Source: an uncultured Eubacteriales bacterium
GTDB lineage: Bacteria; Bacillota_A; Clostridia; Oscillospirales; Oscillospiraceae
Direction of reading: 5' to 3'
Length of the DNA: 13,668 nt
NCBI GenBank assembly: GCA_900319835.1
Contig: ONPY01000072.1
Coordinates: 1-13,668, forward strand
Each line of letters begins with the position of its first letter. Within the stretch, counting starts at the first letter, position 1. Shown here piece after piece: positions 1 to 6,022 of this stretch. Below the pieces are notes generated by a model that had not been told where the DNA came from, made no database searches, and was given only the letters and a program-made list of their open reading frames with translations. The position numbers were made by a program, and so were the translations under genes.

Positions 1-533
1 AGACCGATCACGCGATGCTCGCCATGTCCCCCGGCTGGAAGGTCATCGACAACGACTTCTTCTCCTGGAGCAAGGACGTCATCATGCAGGACGACAAGGT
101 CGAGCGTATGAGGGAGATCGGCCGCAACCTGGTGGAGGCTGCCCAGTACATCATTGACAACCATGTGATGATCCCCGGCTCCGAGAACCTGGATCTCTGG
201 AAGGGCAAGAAGGGCGGCTGCCCCCACTGCCACAGCAACAACTTCTACATCTTCCCGGGCACCAACCACGCCGTCTGCGAGCTCTGCGGCCTGGAGGGTC
301 ACCTGGAGATCGGCGAAGAGGGCGTGAAGCTGGTCAACGATCCCTCTCTCGGCGAGAACGGCACCATCGAGCACTGCCACGACCTGCTCTCCGGCAAGGC
401 TGCCCACGGCGCCGACATCTTCCAGAACGAGGGCCGTCTGATGGACCTCTTCAAGGATCCCGAGTTCAAGGCCCGCAAGGCCCACTACACCGCCGTCTGC
501 GAGCCCACCCCCGCCCCGTCCAAGGCCAAGTAA
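1..533 (+). CDS. Flavodoxin-fold NAD(P)H-dependent FMN reductase-like protein with C-terminal zinc-ribbon module (5' partial; flavone-reductase candidate)
   Basis: The reading frame is open from the first base, so this is the C-terminal part of a longer protein (about 176 residues visible). The Met at 15 is probably internal. The first ~45 residues (SPGWKVIDNDFFSWSKDVIM, then an amphipathic helix DDKVERMREIGRNLVEAA) look like the last strand and helix of NADPH-dependent FMN reductase-family flavodoxin folds. After this comes an extra module with CPHC at 219-230 and CELC at 276-287, spaced like a zinc ribbon or rubredoxin-like knuckle, and then a tail ending in a Pro/Lys-rich stretch. The next gene, 37 bases downstream, is a chalcone isomerase homologue. 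That makes a flavone/flavonol ene-reductase (FLR-like) role plausible, since the gut-bacterial flavone reductase is, as I recall, a flavin-dependent enzyme of this kind. The substrate is inference; a general flavoprotein oxidoreductase is the alternative. The FMN-binding N-terminus lies outside the window. Confidence 0.7.
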   Translation, partial: TDHAMLAMSPGWKVIDNDFFSWSKDVIMQDDKVERMREIGRNLVEAAQYIIDNHVMIPGSENLDLWKGKKGGCPHCHSNNFYIFPGTNHAVCELCGLEGHLEIGEEGVKLVNDPSLGENGTIEHCHDLLSGKAAHGADIFQNEGRLMDLFKDPEFKARKAHYTAVCEPTPAPSKAK

Positions 534-570
534 GAAACAACCACACATCTTTACTACGGAGGGTATCTGA

Positions 571-1422
571 ATGGCTTTTGAGTTTAACCTCATGCGCAGC
601 CTGATCTACGTCGGGCTTGCCAAGGAAGAGTATCGCCCCAAGCTGGAGGAGTGGCTGTACAAGTACCACGTCCCCGAGAGCATCTCCAAGTTTACCCCGT
701 ACTGCATCAAGTACGCCTTCTATCAGGCCTACCCTATGCCCCCCGAGGGCGAGCGCTTCGGTGCGAGAAAGATGCAGCTGACCGAGCACTACTGGCTGGT
801 GGACGAGCACCTGCCCGAGATGGCCAACAACATCTATAACGAGTACATGCCGATGGACGTGCTGCGCTGGCAGGGCTGCATCCCCGATGTGGACACCGCC
901 GCGGTGCACCAGAACGCCGAGACCGGCGACGCCGGCCGCGCTGTCGGCGGCGGCGACTTCCCGCCTTTCATCTTTGCCTTCGTTCCCATCAACTGGGAGG
1001 AGGACTTCAAGGGCGCCGGCCGCACCCCCGAGGACGGCCCCAACTACCGCTGGCAGTTCCTGCTGCAGTACCCCGAGGGCGTCAGCAAGGAGGACGGCGA
1101 GAAGTGGTTCTACGACGAGGTCGTGCCCTACTTCCAGAAGAGCGTGTTCGTCAACCGCTTCGTCTCCAGCAAGGTGAAGATCAACTACGGCGCACCCTCC
1201 GCCAAGTTTGACCGCCTGTGCGAGATCTGGTTCGAGGGTCCGGAAGAGTGGTATCAGGCCGCGGTCGTCCTGGCTGACCGGATGATCAAGAAGCCCGACT
1301 GGGCCGAGCAGGAGCACTTCCCCTACCTCAAGCCCCAGTTCAACATCGCCTCCATCTTCTGCGGTGACCGGGCCACCTCTGACAACCTCAGCCAGTACCG
1401 CGGCTTCATCACGATGCGCTGA
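571..1422 (+). CDS. Chalcone isomerase, bacterial (Eubacterium ramulus) type
   Basis: The 283-residue protein strongly resembles, from memory, the bacterial chalcone isomerase of E. ramulus, which is unrelated in sequence to plant chalcone isomerase. Matching stretches include MRSLIYV near residue 8, YRPKLxxWxYKxHxPxSIS at 21-39, KYAFY at 47-51, the MQLTEHxWLV block at 68-77, FPMDVL-like YMPMDVLRWQG at 92-102, and the C-terminal YRGFITMR. Length matches, and His33, the reported catalytic base, is conserved here at position 33. The fold is a dimeric alpha/beta-barrel (EthD-like). Residues ~105-130 (Gly/Asp/Ala-rich) fall where a flexible lid would lie. Expected reaction: interconversion of a flavanone such as naringenin with its chalcone, the ring-opening step before reductive cleavage to phloroglucinol and a phenylpropionate. 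The start is well supported by GGAGGG at 558-563, 7 bases before ATG. It follows the flavoprotein gene in a likely operon. The exact substrate is not visible from sequence. Confidence 0.85.
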   Translation: MAFEFNLMRSLIYVGLAKEEYRPKLEEWLYKYHVPESISKFTPYCIKYAFYQAYPMPPEGERFGARKMQLTEHYWLVDEHLPEMANNIYNEYMPMDVLRWQGCIPDVDTAAVHQNAETGDAGRAVGGGDFPPFIFAFVPINWEEDFKGAGRTPEDGPNYRWQFLLQYPEGVSKEDGEKWFYDEVVPYFQKSVFVNRFVSSKVKINYGAPSAKFDRLCEIWFEGPEEWYQAAVVLADRMIKKPDWAEQEHFPYLKPQFNIASIFCGDRATSDNLSQYRGFITMR

Positions 1423-1481
1423 TTCGCTTCTCTGCGAAACTGTCGGATCGCCTTGAATTTATCATTAAGGGAGACAAACAT

Positions 1482-1958
1482 ATGCCCACCAAGAAAATGA
1501 TCCTTACCCAGAACCTGGCGTTCAACCTGCCGCTCTGCGTCGTCATGACCATCACCGCGGCCATCGCCAGCGGCGCCGGCTTCAATCCCGGCACCATCAT
1601 CCAGTATTTCATCGGCCTTGTGGTCATTGAGATCCTGGGCGCCATCGTCCCCGTGCAGAAGATCGCCATGGGCATCGGCGCCAAGTTCTTCCCCGGCAAG
1701 AACCCCATGATGATGCCCCAGTTCCTGCTGCCCGCCGCCGTGTTGACGGTGATCTTCACCGTCCCCATGACCCTCATCATGACCTGGGTCGGCATGAAGA
1801 TGGGCGGCGCCCCGATGAACATGTACGGCTTTGCTTTCCTGGGCGCCCTGCCCAAGATGCTGCTGGCCGCCTACATCGGCGTGCTGATCTTCCTGCCCAT
1901 CTCCATGAAGGTCTCGGGCATGGACAAGCTGGCCGGCGGTCCTCCTCCCCAGCACTGA
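1482..1958 (+). CDS. Small multi-pass membrane protein (DUF2798-like internal repeat)
   Basis: A 158-residue hydrophobic protein with about four membrane segments, near residues 14-32, 38-58, 80-104 and 115-141. The two halves look like diverged repeats: each has a Leu-Pro-rich first helix, a Gly/Asn/Pro-rich turn, a second helix, and then a short Gly-ending basic or polar stretch (VQKIAMGIG versus ISMKVSG). This layout resembles DUF2798-type membrane proteins, whose function is unknown; the assignment is tentative. Start supported by AAGGGAG at 1467-1473, 8 bases upstream. It lies 59 bases after the chalcone isomerase gene and is followed immediately by a strong terminator, so it is probably the last gene of the main flavonoid transcript. 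A role in uptake or efflux of aromatic substrate or product is only an inference from position. Confidence 0.75.
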   Translation: MPTKKMILTQNLAFNLPLCVVMTITAAIASGAGFNPGTIIQYFIGLVVIEILGAIVPVQKIAMGIGAKFFPGKNPMMMPQFLLPAAVLTVIFTVPMTLIMTWVGMKMGGAPMNMYGFAFLGALPKMLLAAYIGVLIFLPISMKVSGMDKLAGGPPPQH

Positions 1959-1972
1959 TATCCCATAAATGC

Positions 1973-2007
1973 TCCGCTCCTCCGCAGCAGCGGAGGAGCG
2001 GATTTTT
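1973..2007 (+). terminator. Intrinsic terminator after the membrane protein gene
   Basis: A perfect 13-bp inverted repeat (TCCGCTCCTCCGC at 1973-1985 and GCGGAGGAGCGGA at 1990-2002) has an AGCA loop and runs straight into TTTTT at 2003-2007. It sits 14 bases after the stop at 1958. The Shine-Dalgarno of the next gene begins only 4 bases after the T-run, so that gene must be expressed by read-through. Confidence 0.9.
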
Positions 2008-2022
2008 CACGGAGGAAAGGTA

Positions 2023-2514
2023 ATGAAGAACTGGAACCGGGAGACCCTGACGCTCGCCCTGCTGATCGCGCTGCTGCCGCCCCTCTGGGCGGTGCTGGCG
2101 CCGACTCTCGGTGTGCAGACGGGTGCGGTTGCCCTGATCTGCGCGGGGGTGTACGTTGCCGCGGGCAACGACCGGAAAAAGGCGCTGCCCATGTCCCTGG
2201 GCTTTCTCGCAGGAGACGCTTGGGCCGTGGCGGCCCTGTGGGTCATGGAGCTTCTGCCCTTCGGCGGAAACGGGAACCTCTTTGTGACACTCTGCCTCAT
2301 GGGTGCGCTGGCGGTGCTGATCGCCTCCGCGCTGCCGCAGGTTTTCTTTCTGCCCGCCTGGCTCTGCGGCTGGGCCATCGGACTGACCGTGATGGGGCCG
2401 ATGGAGCTGAAGCTCCTCGGCACCACGCCCCTCCAGATCGCGGCGGCGATGCTCGTCGGCGTCTGGTATGTGGGCGTGGCGCTGGACGCGGTGCACCGGA
2501 AAATCCGGCGCTGA
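2023..2514 (+). CDS. Small membrane protein, DUF1097-like
   Basis: A 163-residue protein with about five hydrophobic segments (near 9-28, 32-47, 57-77, 85-106, 109-125 and 136-155, some short) and a basic C-terminus (DAVHRKIRR). Its size and pattern of short helices rich in Ala, Gly and Trp resemble the DUF1097 (YccF/YjcA-sized) inner-membrane family; this is a family-level impression only. The start was placed at 2023 rather than at the upstream in-frame ATG at 1969, because GGAGG at 2011-2015 precedes it by 7 bases and the longer version would be translated through the terminator hairpin. It ends 10 bases from the stop of the convergent MFS gene, with no terminator between them. No promoter is apparent between the terminator and the start. 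Function unknown. Confidence 0.75.
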   Translation: MKNWNRETLTLALLIALLPPLWAVLAPTLGVQTGAVALICAGVYVAAGNDRKKALPMSLGFLAGDAWAVAALWVMELLPFGGNGNLFVTLCLMGALAVLIASALPQVFFLPAWLCGWAIGLTVMGPMELKLLGTTPLQIAAAMLVGVWYVGVALDAVHRKIRR

Positions 2515-2524
2515 GGGGAGAAGG

Positions 2525-3739
2525 TTACGGCCTCTTGATGCTGAGATTGAGCAGCAGGGACACGACGGCCAGACCCAGCAGGAACACAAAGGGCCCCACA
2601 TAGCCGCCGGTGGACTCCAGCAGTCCGCTCGCGGCGGTGGCCATGAACGAGGCAAACATCAGGTTGAAGTTCATCACCGAGAAGTTCACCGGGAAGTATT
2701 TGCTGCCGTAGAAGGCAGAGGTGAAGGCCGAGGTGATGGTGGGGCCGGCGCCGTAGGAGAATCCGGTCAGGCAGAGACCCAGGATGCAGACGGGCAGGGA
2801 GTGGCTGAGCACCGCGACGAGCGTGATGTCCGCCGCCACGATGGTGAGAAGATTGGCAAAGAGCATGGTTTTCTTGCGGCCCAGCTTGTCAAACAGCGCA
2901 CCCACCACAATGCGGCCCAGACCGTTGCAGACGGAGAGAACACCCACCAGCGTGGTGGCCAGCGCCGCCCCCGCGCCCACGGACAGGCACAGGTCACGGG
3001 CAAAGGAGATCACCGTGTTGCCCACGGCGGACATGCAGACGATGCAGAGAAAGGCCTGCCAGAAGGAGAGACGGCGGAGCATCTTTGCGGTGGGGTAGTC
3101 CTCGGTCACAAAATCCTCACCGCCGGCGGCAGCCTTCTTCTCCGCGGCGGGCAGAGTGTCGCCCTCGCCGGGCTTGCGGAGGATCAGACCCGCGACTACC
3201 AGGAAAGCCGCCAGACAAAGGCCGATCACCAGGAAAGCGGTGCGCCAGCCGGGGCCTTCCATCAGCGCGGAGGCGAGCTTGCCGACCACGAGGGCCGAAG
3301 AGCCGAAGCCCATCATCAGCACGCCCGAGCACAGGCCCTTTTTATCCGGGAACCAGGCGGAGACGGTGGAGATGATGACGTTGTAGGCGATGCCGATGCC
3401 GAGACCCGCCATCACGCCGTAGCTGATGTAGAGCATGGCGAGGCTCCCCGCTGTGAGGCGGGAGGCGAGAAAGAAGCCCAGACCGCCCAGCGCGGCGGCC
3501 AGAATCAGACTGAGTCTGCTGCCGATGCGCTTGGAGACGAGGCCGCCCACAAAGCCGCCCAGGCAGAAAAAGCACATGGTCAGCGTGAAGTTCAGGGCCA
3601 GCTGAGAGCCGGTCCAGCCAAACTCCTCGCCAAGCGGAGCCTTCAAAATTGACCAGGCGTAGATCACGCCCGCAAACAGCAGGGCGACCACGCCCAGAAT
3701 CATGTAGAACCAGCGCAGGGAAGTGGGACGGCGCGTCAT
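2525..3739 (-). CDS. MFS transporter, oxalate/formate antiporter (OFA)-like family
   Basis: A 404-residue membrane protein with twelve predicted membrane segments in two bundles, joined by a charged loop near residues 190-220 (KPGEGDTLPAAEKKAAAGGEDF). The first segment, WFYMILGVVALLFAGVIYAW, and the short cytoplasmic motifs VSKRIGSR (after segment 2) and FDKLGRKKTM (after segment 8) are typical of MFS members in the OFA-type monocarboxylate transporter group. Probable role: exchange or proton-linked transport of an organic acid or small aromatic across the cytoplasmic membrane. The substrate cannot be read from the sequence. Two starts are possible. The ATG at 3745 has its AGGAG only one base away, whereas the ATG at 3739 has it at 7 bases, so 3739 is preferred. 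A promoter and an 18-bp palindrome lie upstream. It is divergent from the ATPase/oxidoreductase operon and convergent with the flavonoid-like block. Confidence 0.85.
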   Translation of the reverse strand: MTRRPTSLRWFYMILGVVALLFAGVIYAWSILKAPLGEEFGWTGSQLALNFTLTMCFFCLGGFVGGLVSKRIGSRLSLILAAALGGLGFFLASRLTAGSLAMLYISYGVMAGLGIGIAYNVIISTVSAWFPDKKGLCSGVLMMGFGSSALVVGKLASALMEGPGWRTAFLVIGLCLAAFLVVAGLILRKPGEGDTLPAAEKKAAAGGEDFVTEDYPTAKMLRRLSFWQAFLCIVCMSAVGNTVISFARDLCLSVGAGAALATTLVGVLSVCNGLGRIVVGALFDKLGRKKTMLFANLLTIVAADITLVAVLSHSLPVCILGLCLTGFSYGAGPTITSAFTSAFYGSKYFPVNFSVMNFNLMFASFMATAASGLLESTGGYVGPFVFLLGLAVVSLLLNLSIKRP

Positions 3740-3788
3740 GTTCATTCTCCTCTCGCGGCAGCCCCGCGGGCGGCCGACGTTTTCTTAA

Positions 3789-3828
3789 TTACAATAGGTA
3801 TTGTAACGCAAAAACTACCGGCTGTCCA
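3789..3828 (-). promoter_or_regulatory. Promoter of the MFS gene with an overlapping operator-like palindrome
   Basis: Read leftward, TGGACA (3828-3823) and TACAAT (3805-3800) are separated by 17 bases, each one mismatch from the sigma-70/A consensus. The -10 is half of a perfect inverted repeat, TTACAATAGGTATTGTAA (3789-3806; 7-bp arms, 4-base spacer). A repressor dimer bound there would cover the -10 and start site. The regulator is unknown; the local GntR protein is one candidate. Confidence 0.65.
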
Positions 3829-3839
3829 GAGGGAATTTG

Positions 3840-3855
3840 ATATTTTATAAAATAT
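3840..3855. promoter_or_regulatory. AT-rich perfect palindrome between divergent promoters (candidate operator)
   Basis: ATATTTTATAAAATAT is a perfect 16-bp palindrome lying upstream of both the MFS -35 and the ATPase -35. Its first 11 bases (ATATTTTATAA) recur exactly at 8066-8076, between the GntR gene and the phosphate butyryltransferase gene, with flanking similarity. A shared regulator site is plausible, but AT-rich low complexity weakens the case. Confidence 0.35.
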
Positions 3856-3878
3856 ATTTTATTTTTTGTAAAATTATC

Positions 3879-3907
3879 TTGCAATTTCCCGAGGCGTCAT
3901 TTATAAT
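3879..3907 (+). promoter_or_regulatory. Promoter of the ATPase/2-oxoacid oxidoreductase operon
   Basis: TTGCAA at 3879-3884 and a consensus TATAAT at 3902-3907 are separated by 17 bases. The predicted start near 3914 leaves a leader of about 36 bases before the ATG at 3950. This is the best-scoring promoter by eye in the window and the only clear one before the 3950-7327 gene run. Confidence 0.75.
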
Positions 3908-3949
3908 AAAATCACAAACACAGCATTCCGAGAACAGGGAGGTTTCGTC

Positions 3950-4660
3950 ATGGCAGATTTGGCCGGGGGGTTCCCCCTTCCCGCCGCCTGTGAAGGCGCA
4001 AGCAACTTTGTCCTGATCGGCGAGGCCGGCGGCGGCAAGAGCGAGATCGCCATCAACCTGGCCCGCTCGCTGGCGGCCCGGGGCGACAAGCCCGTCCACC
4101 TCTATGATCTGGATATGACCAAGCCCCTCTTCCGCTCCCGGGATCAGGCCGATTTCCTGCGGGAGAACGGCATCCGGTTCCACTACGAGGAGCAGTTTTA
4201 CGACGCGCCCACCATGGCCGGCGGCGTCAGCCGTCTGCTGCGGGATCCGAGCTGCTATACGGTTCTGGACGTGGGCGGCGACTACATCGGCGCCCGCTCC
4301 ATCGGCGGCTACGCCCCGCTGCTCAACGCCCCCGGCACCGTGGTGTGGTATGTGATCAACCCCTACCGCCCCTGGTCCATGGATCTGGATCACATCGACA
4401 AGGTGCTGAGCCAGGTGCTGGGCGTGTCCCATGTGCAGCTGGATAAGCTGCGCATGATCGGCAACCCCAACCTCGGTCTGGAGACCCGCGCCGAGGACGT
4501 CATCGAGGGCGCAAAGAAGCTCAACGAGATGATCAGTCCCTACAAGGACATCGACTTCTTCGCAGTCCGCCGGGAGTTGAGCGGGCAGGTGAGCGGCCTG
4601 CTGCCCGCCCCCGTCTATCCCATCGACCTGGCCCTCACCTACGAGTGGGTGAAAGCATAG
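3950..4660 (+). CDS. P-loop ATPase/GTPase of unknown function, first gene of the 2-oxoacid oxidoreductase operon
   Basis: A 236-residue soluble protein. The Walker A motif GEAGGGKS lies at residues 24-31 and is followed by a helix (EIAINLARSLAARG). YDLDMTKP at 52-59 is in the position of the DxD(P) switch of SIMIBI-type (ParA/MinD/ArsA-like) NTPases, and TVLDVGGD at 104-111 looks like Walker B. VVWYVINPYRPWS at 131-143 resembles the following strand and the loop that reads nucleotide or partner state. Start supported by GGGAGG at 3937-3942, 7 bases upstream. It lies 57 bases before the ferredoxin-like subunit of a 2-oxoacid:ferredoxin oxidoreductase, behind one promoter. A role as metallocluster carrier, maturation factor or regulator of that complex is inference from position and fold class. 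I do not recognise a named family. Confidence 0.8.
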   Translation: MADLAGGFPLPAACEGASNFVLIGEAGGGKSEIAINLARSLAARGDKPVHLYDLDMTKPLFRSRDQADFLRENGIRFHYEEQFYDAPTMAGGVSRLLRDPSCYTVLDVGGDYIGARSIGGYAPLLNAPGTVVWYVINPYRPWSMDLDHIDKVLSQVLGVSHVQLDKLRMIGNPNLGLETRAEDVIEGAKKLNEMISPYKDIDFFAVRRELSGQVSGLLPAPVYPIDLALTYEWVKA

Positions 4661-4673
4661 CAGTTGTCCTTCC

Positions 4674-4689
4674 TTGATCAGTAGATCAA
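4674..4689. repeat. Small inverted repeat between the ATPase and ferredoxin-subunit genes
   Basis: TTGATCAGTAGATCAA has 6-bp arms around a 4-base spacer and is followed by an A/T stretch and then the Shine-Dalgarno AAAGGAG (4703-4709). It may be a weak RNA hairpin that adjusts subunit ratio, or an operator. The stem is too short and the T-run too poor to call a terminator. Confidence 0.3.
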
Positions 4690-4717
4690 TTAAAATTCAT
4701 ATAAAGGAGCGAAGGAA

Positions 4718-4927
4718 ATGGCACTAGGCAAGGTGGAAATTGTCAAAGAGCGGTGCAAGAGCTGCGGCTATTGCATCAAATTCTGTCCCAAGGGTGTCCT
4801 CGCCGTCGGCAAAGAGGTCAACTCCAAGGGATACGAGTACGTCTATCCCGCGAATCCCGAAGCATGTATTGGCTGCGCGATCTGCGCCCGGATGTGTCCC
4901 GACGGGGCCATCGATGTCTATCGTTAA
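4718..4927 (+). CDS. 2-oxoacid:ferredoxin oxidoreductase, ferredoxin-like delta subunit (2x[4Fe-4S])
   Basis: A 69-residue ferredoxin-like protein with two complete CxxCxxCxxxCP motifs: Cys13/16/19/23 and Cys50/53/56/60. It binds two [4Fe-4S] clusters and passes electrons from the oxidoreductase core to free ferredoxin, as the delta subunit of VOR/KOR/IOR-type complexes (VorD/KorD). Start supported by AAAGGAG at 4703-4709, 8 bases upstream. The alpha-subunit gene follows after 12 bases, and its Shine-Dalgarno overlaps this gene's TAA, so translation is probably coupled. Having the delta gene first in the order delta-alpha-beta-gamma is common in Clostridia and archaea. Confidence 0.92.
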   Translation: MALGKVEIVKERCKSCGYCIKFCPKGVLAVGKEVNSKGYEYVYPANPEACIGCAICARMCPDGAIDVYR

Positions 4928-4939
4928 GGAGGGCTGAAA

Positions 4940-6019
4940 ATGGCTAGAGTATTTATGAAGGGCACCGAGGCCGTCGCTGAGGCCGCCGTGCGTGCCGGCT
5001 GCCGGTTCTTCGCCGGCTACCCCATCACCCCGCAGAACGAGGTTCCCGAGTACTTCGCCCGCAAGCTGCCCGAGGTGGGCGGCGTGTTCGTCCAGGGCGA
5101 GAGCGAAGTCGCCTCCATCAACATGGTCTATGGCGCCGCTTCCGCCGGCACCCGTGCCATGACCTCCTCTTCCTCCCCCGGCATCTCCCTCAAGAGCGAG
5201 GGCATCAGCTACTGCGCCGCTGCCCGCGTCCCCATGGTCTATGCCAACTTCGCCCGCGGCGGCCCCGGCGTCGGCTCCATCCAGCCGGCCCAGCAGGATT
5301 ACCTGCAGGCCACCAAGGCCAGCGGCAACGGCGGCTTCCGCATGCCCGTTCTGGCTCCCGCCACCGTACAGGAGGCCGTGGATCTGACCGTTCTGGCCTT
5401 CGACTGGGCCGACCGCGACCGCACTCCCGTGCTGCTGCTGGCCGACGGCGTCATCGGCACCATGATGGAGCCCGTGGTCCTGCCCGAGCCCAAGACCGAT
5501 GAGGAGATCGCCGCCATCAAGGAGTCCAAGAAGTCCTGGGCCTGCGTCGGCCACAAGCTCGACTATGCAAACCGCGCCTGGATCCAGCCCGGCAACTGGT
5601 CGACCCTCGTCATGCAGCAGTGCAACGAGGAGGCCGCCGCCATGTACGAGTCCTGGCAGAAGGAAGCCATGGTCGAGGAGTATATGACTGAGGACGCCGA
5701 GCTCATCCTCACCGCCTACGGCATCTCCGGCCGCATCGCCAAGTCCGCTGTCAACCTGCTTCGCGCCGACGGCATCAAGGCCGGCCTGATCCGCCCCATC
5801 ACCGTCTATCCCTTCCCCAACGCCGCCTATGACCGTCTGGATTACACCAAGGTCAAGGCCATCCTGGATGTTGAGATGGCTATCCCCGCGCTGTTCGTCG
5901 ACGACGTGAAGGACGCCGTGAAGGGCCGCGCCCCGATCGAGACCTGCCTGTGCTCCGGCGGCAACATCATGAGCCGCGAAGCCGTCATCGAAGCCGCTAA
6001 GAAAATTGTGGAGGGCTGA
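4940..6019 (+). CDS. vorB: 2-oxoacid:ferredoxin oxidoreductase, alpha subunit (VorB-like)
   Basis: A 359-residue protein with the pyruvate:ferredoxin oxidoreductase domain I/II layout: the N-terminal GYPITPQNEVPEY motif at 26-38, QGESEVASINMVYGAASAG at 52-70, and the transketolase-like C-terminal half, ILTAYGISGRIAKSAV, leading to GLIRPITVYPFP. It supplies the substrate and CoA side of the active site. It resembles proteins annotated as 3-methyl-2-oxobutanoate dehydrogenase subunit VorB, so branched-chain 2-oxoacids are the favoured substrates. 2-Oxoglutarate (KorA) or aromatic 2-oxoacids remain possible because these subfamilies are hard to separate by eye. AAGGAGG, overlapping the upstream stop, lies 7 bases before the ATG. 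Confidence 0.88.
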   Translation: MARVFMKGTEAVAEAAVRAGCRFFAGYPITPQNEVPEYFARKLPEVGGVFVQGESEVASINMVYGAASAGTRAMTSSSSPGISLKSEGISYCAAARVPMVYANFARGGPGVGSIQPAQQDYLQATKASGNGGFRMPVLAPATVQEAVDLTVLAFDWADRDRTPVLLLADGVIGTMMEPVVLPEPKTDEEIAAIKESKKSWACVGHKLDYANRAWIQPGNWSTLVMQQCNEEAAAMYESWQKEAMVEEYMTEDAELILTAYGISGRIAKSAVNLLRADGIKAGLIRPITVYPFPNAAYDRLDYTKVKAILDVEMAIPALFVDDVKDAVKGRAPIETCLCSGGNIMSREAVIEAAKKIVEG

Positions 6020-6022
6020 GAT

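Noticed and set aside
1423..1438. Small hairpin TTCGC/GCGAA after the chalcone isomerase stop
   Set aside because: Only 5 bp, no T-run, and the next gene has its own Shine-Dalgarno; not enough to call a terminator or processing site.
466..1955. Long - strand open frames opposite chalcone isomerase and the first membrane protein
   Set aside because: Biased composition, no family resemblance, no good start sites; the + strand reading is convincingly coding.
2468..3652. 394-residue + strand frame opposite the MFS gene
   Set aside because: Strongly biased (Gln, His, Gly, Glu, Ala) reverse-frame translation of a membrane protein gene; the - strand frame has 12 membrane segments and MFS motifs.
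4664..4705. Possible separate promoter before the ferredoxin-like subunit
   Set aside because: TTGTCC or TTGATC could be -35 boxes, but no -10 lies at 16-18 bases, and a start would fall inside the ribosome binding site.
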